Translations under genes and position numbers: made by a program | Shown: positions 6,148 through 8,084 of the stretch, piece by piece | Position numbering within the stretch: position 1 is the first letter of the stretch | How the letters are laid out: each line of letters opens with the position of its first letter | Source of the DNA: Helicobacter sp. | GTDB taxonomy: Bacteria > Campylobacterota > Campylobacteria > Campylobacterales > Helicobacteraceae | Length of the DNA stretch: 8,084 nt | Assembly: GCA_029257755.1 (NCBI GenBank) | Contig: JARIAP010000110.1 | Span: 1-8,084 of the forward strand | Reading direction: 5' to 3' | The notes under the pieces: generated by a model | Told to the model about the DNA's origin: nothing | The model's input: the letters and a program-made list of their open reading frames with translations, nothing else | Database searches by the model: none

Positions 6148-7443
6148 TTAATTTTTTGATTTACCACATAAAAGCAAAAATACAACACCAATAATACATG
6201 AAGTAAGAGATGCAAGTAAAATTGTAATTTTTGATAACTCCTTTGCTTCTTCATAAGTAAATGCTAAACCTGAAACAAAAAGAGACATAGTAAATCCTAT
6301 ACCAGCAAGCATACCAGCACCTATAATATATGCCCATGAAATTCCATCTGGACGCTTTGCAATACCTAATTTCTCGCATAAAAATGAAGATAAAAATATG
6401 CCAATAGGCTTACCAATAACTAATCCCAAAAATACACCAAGAAATATATGATCTATATTAAAATTAAAATTTGATTGTATATTAACACCTGCATTTGCAA
6501 ACGCAAAACAAGGCATTATAAAATACGCACTCCATGGCTGTAAAAAATGTTCTAAACGCAAAAGTGGATTTTGTGTATTTTTCGCACTATTTTGTATTTC
6601 TTGCACAAATTCAAGTTTATTATGATCAAGTAAAATGCTATCTTTATCTAATTTATCATGTTGATATTTATTTGCCCATACTTCCATCTCTTTGTTAAAT
6701 TTTTTAAAACCTATTTTTGCTTTAACAGGAATACAAAAAGCTAAAACAACTGCTGAAATTGTTGCATGTATCCCACTTAAATGGACAAAAAACCATAAAA
6801 AAATACCCAACACTAAATATACACTTAAAAGCTTTACCCCACGAATATTACACATAATTAATATTCCAACAACTATTGAAGATGCAATAAGCCATAAAAT
6901 ATTAATATCTCCACCATAAAACAATGCTATTACTACTATCGCACCTAAATCATCAACAACTGCAAGAGTTACTAAAAAAACCTTTAATGATATTGGTATT
7001 CTTTTACCAAGTATTAACATAACACCTAACGCAAATGCAATATCTGTTGCCATAGGAATACCAAAACCATGACTTGATTCTGTTCCTATATTTAAAATAT
7101 AGTATATTAAACCCGGTACAACCATACCGCCAACAGCAGCAATTGCTGGAAATGCTGATTTTGAAAAAGAATTTAATTCTCCAAAAAGCATTTCTCGTTT
7201 TATTTCTAAACCAACAAGCAAAAAGAAAAAAGACATTAAAACATCATTTATCCAAAAATGTATTGACATTCCAACAAAATATTCACCAAAAGTAAATCCA
7301 AAAGGCATTTCAAAAAAATCATGGTAATAATTAAATAATGGTGAATTAGCAACACATAAAGCCATTATTGTGCTAATCCCCAAAAATATTCCGCCAAATG
7401 ACTCACTTTTAATGAAGTCAAATAAAATTTGTGTGATACGCAT
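6148..7443 (-). CDS. nhaA: Na+/H+ antiporter NhaA
   Basis: NhaA is an inner membrane antiporter that expels Na+ (or Li+) in exchange for protons, controlling pH and sodium. This 431-aa protein is longer than E. coli NhaA (388) and close to H. pylori NhaA (about 438). Functional residues are in place: MATDIAFALG at 131-140 with D134, VVDDLGAI at 162-169 with the ion-binding aspartate pair D164/D165, HLSGIHAT at 221-228 with H226 at the pH-sensing position of E. coli H225, and GKPIGIF at 344-350 with K345 matching K300. The extra length is mainly a charged segment at about 245-300 between TM8 and TM9, a feature also known from H. pylori. The ATG at 7443 is preceded by AAGGAAG. Its promoter region contains a striking 28-bp inverted repeat. 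It lies immediately upstream of yajC-secD-secF. Confidence 0.97.
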   Translation of the reverse strand: MRITQILFDFIKSESFGGIFLGISTIMALCVANSPLFNYYHDFFEMPFGFTFGEYFVGMSIHFWINDVLMSFFFLLVGLEIKREMLFGELNSFSKSAFPAIAAVGGMVVPGLIYYILNIGTESSHGFGIPMATDIAFALGVMLILGKRIPISLKVFLVTLAVVDDLGAIVVIALFYGGDINILWLIASSIVVGILIMCNIRGVKLLSVYLVLGIFLWFFVHLSGIHATISAVVLAFCIPVKAKIGFKKFNKEMEVWANKYQHDKLDKDSILLDHNKLEFVQEIQNSAKNTQNPLLRLEHFLQPWSAYFIMPCFAFANAGVNIQSNFNFNIDHIFLGVFLGLVIGKPIGIFLSSFLCEKLGIAKRPDGISWAYIIGAGMLAGIGFTMSLFVSGLAFTYEEAKELSKITILLASLTSCIIGVVFLLLCGKSKN

Positions 7444-7455
7444 TATCTTCCTTTT

Positions 7456-7483
7456 ATTATAATTTAGGGCTTTAAATTATAAT
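7456..7483. repeat. 28-bp inverted repeat over the nhaA promoter
   Basis: ATTATAATTTA at 7456-7466 and its exact reverse complement TAAATTATAAT at 7473-7483 are separated by GGGCTT. On the minus strand each arm contains a TATAAT. The one in the right arm is the better -10 for nhaA, and the left arm ends next to the ribosome binding site. The element could be an operator for a dimeric regulator or an 11-bp hairpin in the nhaA leader. It has no T-run after it on either strand, so it does not look like a terminator. Confidence 0.45.
7476..7481 (-). promoter_or_regulatory. Candidate -10 box of nhaA
   Basis: The minus strand has a perfect TATAAT at 7481 to 7476. A start near 7469 leaves a leader of about 26 nt containing AAGGAAG (7453-7447) before the ATG at 7443. 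A second TATAAT at 7461-7456 is too close to the ribosome binding site to serve as a promoter for nhaA. No -35 hexamer is evident. Confidence 0.4.
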
Positions 7484-7552
7484 AAAAAAATATAAAGCAT
7501 TAAAAAATAATGAACCTTTTAATACCCAAAGATTAAAAAACACTATACAAAC

Positions 7553-8084
7553 CTAAAACTTTAATATAGTTTTATAATTTACAAGAAAAACTGCACTTCG
7601 CCAAAATTGTGCTGGAATTTTCTCAATAGGATTTGCACTTTCTGCAAAACCGGGCAATGCTAGATAAGAAAATGGTATTCCAAGTCCAAACTCTATTTTA
7701 TGAATATCAAATAAAGTTAAACTAACACCAAGATTAAAAGAATAATCAACCTGCAAGTTATAATCCCATATATATTTTACTGGATAATATTTACCTTGTT
7801 TCGTTATGGCATATGGTCTATAATACATAACACCTATATTTAATCCCATGAAACCACCAATATAATGTTTAAATTTTTTATCTAAGGGAAATTCAAAAAG
7901 TAAATCTGCACTCATGAATGCCAATACATATAAATTTTCTAAATTACCATTATTTATATATGGATTTGGTATAGATTCCGTATTTCCATTATTAATATAA
8001 TATTTAGATAAATTTGTAAATAATGATGTAAAAAGTCCGCCATACAATCTAGTCCCAATATAATGATTAAAAAATTTTTGATAT
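7553..8084 (-). CDS. Helicobacter-family outer membrane beta-barrel protein, C-terminal part (5' end outside window)
   Basis: The reading frame stays open to the right edge, giving 176 visible C-terminal residues. A TTG at 8047 could be taken as a start but is internal: the upstream in-frame residues (…HYIGTR) continue the same barrel pattern. The protein looks like the C-terminal half of a Helicobacter outer membrane porin/adhesin-like protein. It has alternating aromatic and polar strands, a GGFMGLNIGV strand, the segment YSFNLGVSLTLFDIHKIEFG with GIPF after it (comparable to the FNLGLR…HEFGVKIP pattern of H. pylori Hop/Hof proteins), and a last strand ending in Phe, as BAM substrates do. 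A loop near the start of the visible part contains YINNGN twice, 13 residues apart. I cannot assign a subfamily or ligand. Downstream, 109 nt separate it from nhaA. Confidence 0.8.
   Translation of the reverse strand, partial: YQKFFNHYIGTRLYGGLFTSLFTNLSKYYINNGNTESIPNPYINNGNLENLYVLAFMSADLLFEFPLDKKFKHYIGGFMGLNIGVMYYRPYAITKQGKYYPVKYIWDYNLQVDYSFNLGVSLTLFDIHKIEFGLGIPFSYLALPGFAESANPIEKIPAQFWRSAVFLVNYKTILKF

Noticed and set aside
7498..7512. Hairpin CATTA-AAAAA-TAATG with a following T-rich stretch on the minus strand as a terminator for the outer membrane protein gene.
   Set aside because: The stem is only 5 bp with one G-C pair and the T-run is displaced by several bases, so it is not distinguishable from chance in this AT-rich spacer.
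7553..8047. A complete 164-residue gene starting at a TTG at 8047.
   Set aside because: The frame is open through to the window edge, the upstream residues fit the barrel pattern, and no signal peptide follows the TTG. It is the 3' part of a longer outer membrane protein gene.
1..8084. Mobile elements, CRISPR arrays, toxin-antitoxin pairs, defence genes or RNA genes.
   Set aside because: No direct-repeat array, transposase-like or integrase-like protein, paired small genes or tRNA/rRNA-like sequence was seen. The genes fit conserved chromosomal functions.

Overview
The window is visibly AT-rich chromosomal DNA with no tRNA, rRNA, CRISPR array, integrase or transposase. Every real gene I can support lies on the minus strand, so biological reading order runs from high to low coordinates. 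Protein content points to a Helicobacter-type Epsilonproteobacterium (Campylobacterota), probably of the low-GC, non-pylori kind. The evidence is the C-terminal barrel of a Helicobacter-family outer membrane protein next to an NhaA antiporter with an enlarged TM8-TM9 loop, the nhaA-yajC-secD-secF order that I recall from H. pylori, and promoters of the TGnTAAAAT type. The species assignment is inference from recalled families, not from a search.

Layout in transcription order. (1) 8084-7553: the 3' part of a beta-barrel outer membrane protein gene whose start lies outside the window. (2) 7443-6148: nhaA, a Na+/H+ antiporter, preceded by a promoter embedded in a 28-bp inverted repeat. (3) 6092-3111: yajC-secD-secF, the accessory module of the Sec translocon, tightly packed (21-nt and about 9-nt gaps), with its own extended -10 promoter in the 55-nt gap after nhaA and a probable hairpin terminator after secF. 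(4) 2876-244: hldD and hldE, overlapping by 7 nt, with an extended -10 promoter very like that of yajC. (5) 243-1: a gene-free AT-rich spacer ending in a strong ribosome binding site for a minus-strand gene that begins just off the left edge.

How the genes work together. SecD, SecF and YajC assist SecYEG/SecA export, and exported outer membrane proteins such as the one at the right edge depend on that pathway. SecDF elsewhere is driven by proton (or sodium) motive force, and NhaA exchanges Na+ for H+ across the same membrane, so an ion-coupling link is plausible but only inferred from proximity. HldE and HldD carry out the kinase, nucleotidyltransferase and epimerase steps that give ADP-L-glycero-beta-D-manno-heptose for the LPS inner core. 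The pathway's other enzymes (GmhA, GmhB) are not in the window.

The region is mostly conserved housekeeping and envelope chromosome. I did not find a new biological system. The points most worth a second look are an insertion of about 60 residues in HldD, the inverted repeat over the nhaA promoter, the near-identical promoter cores of hldD and yajC, and an apparent excess of the heptamer AGAWTCT.
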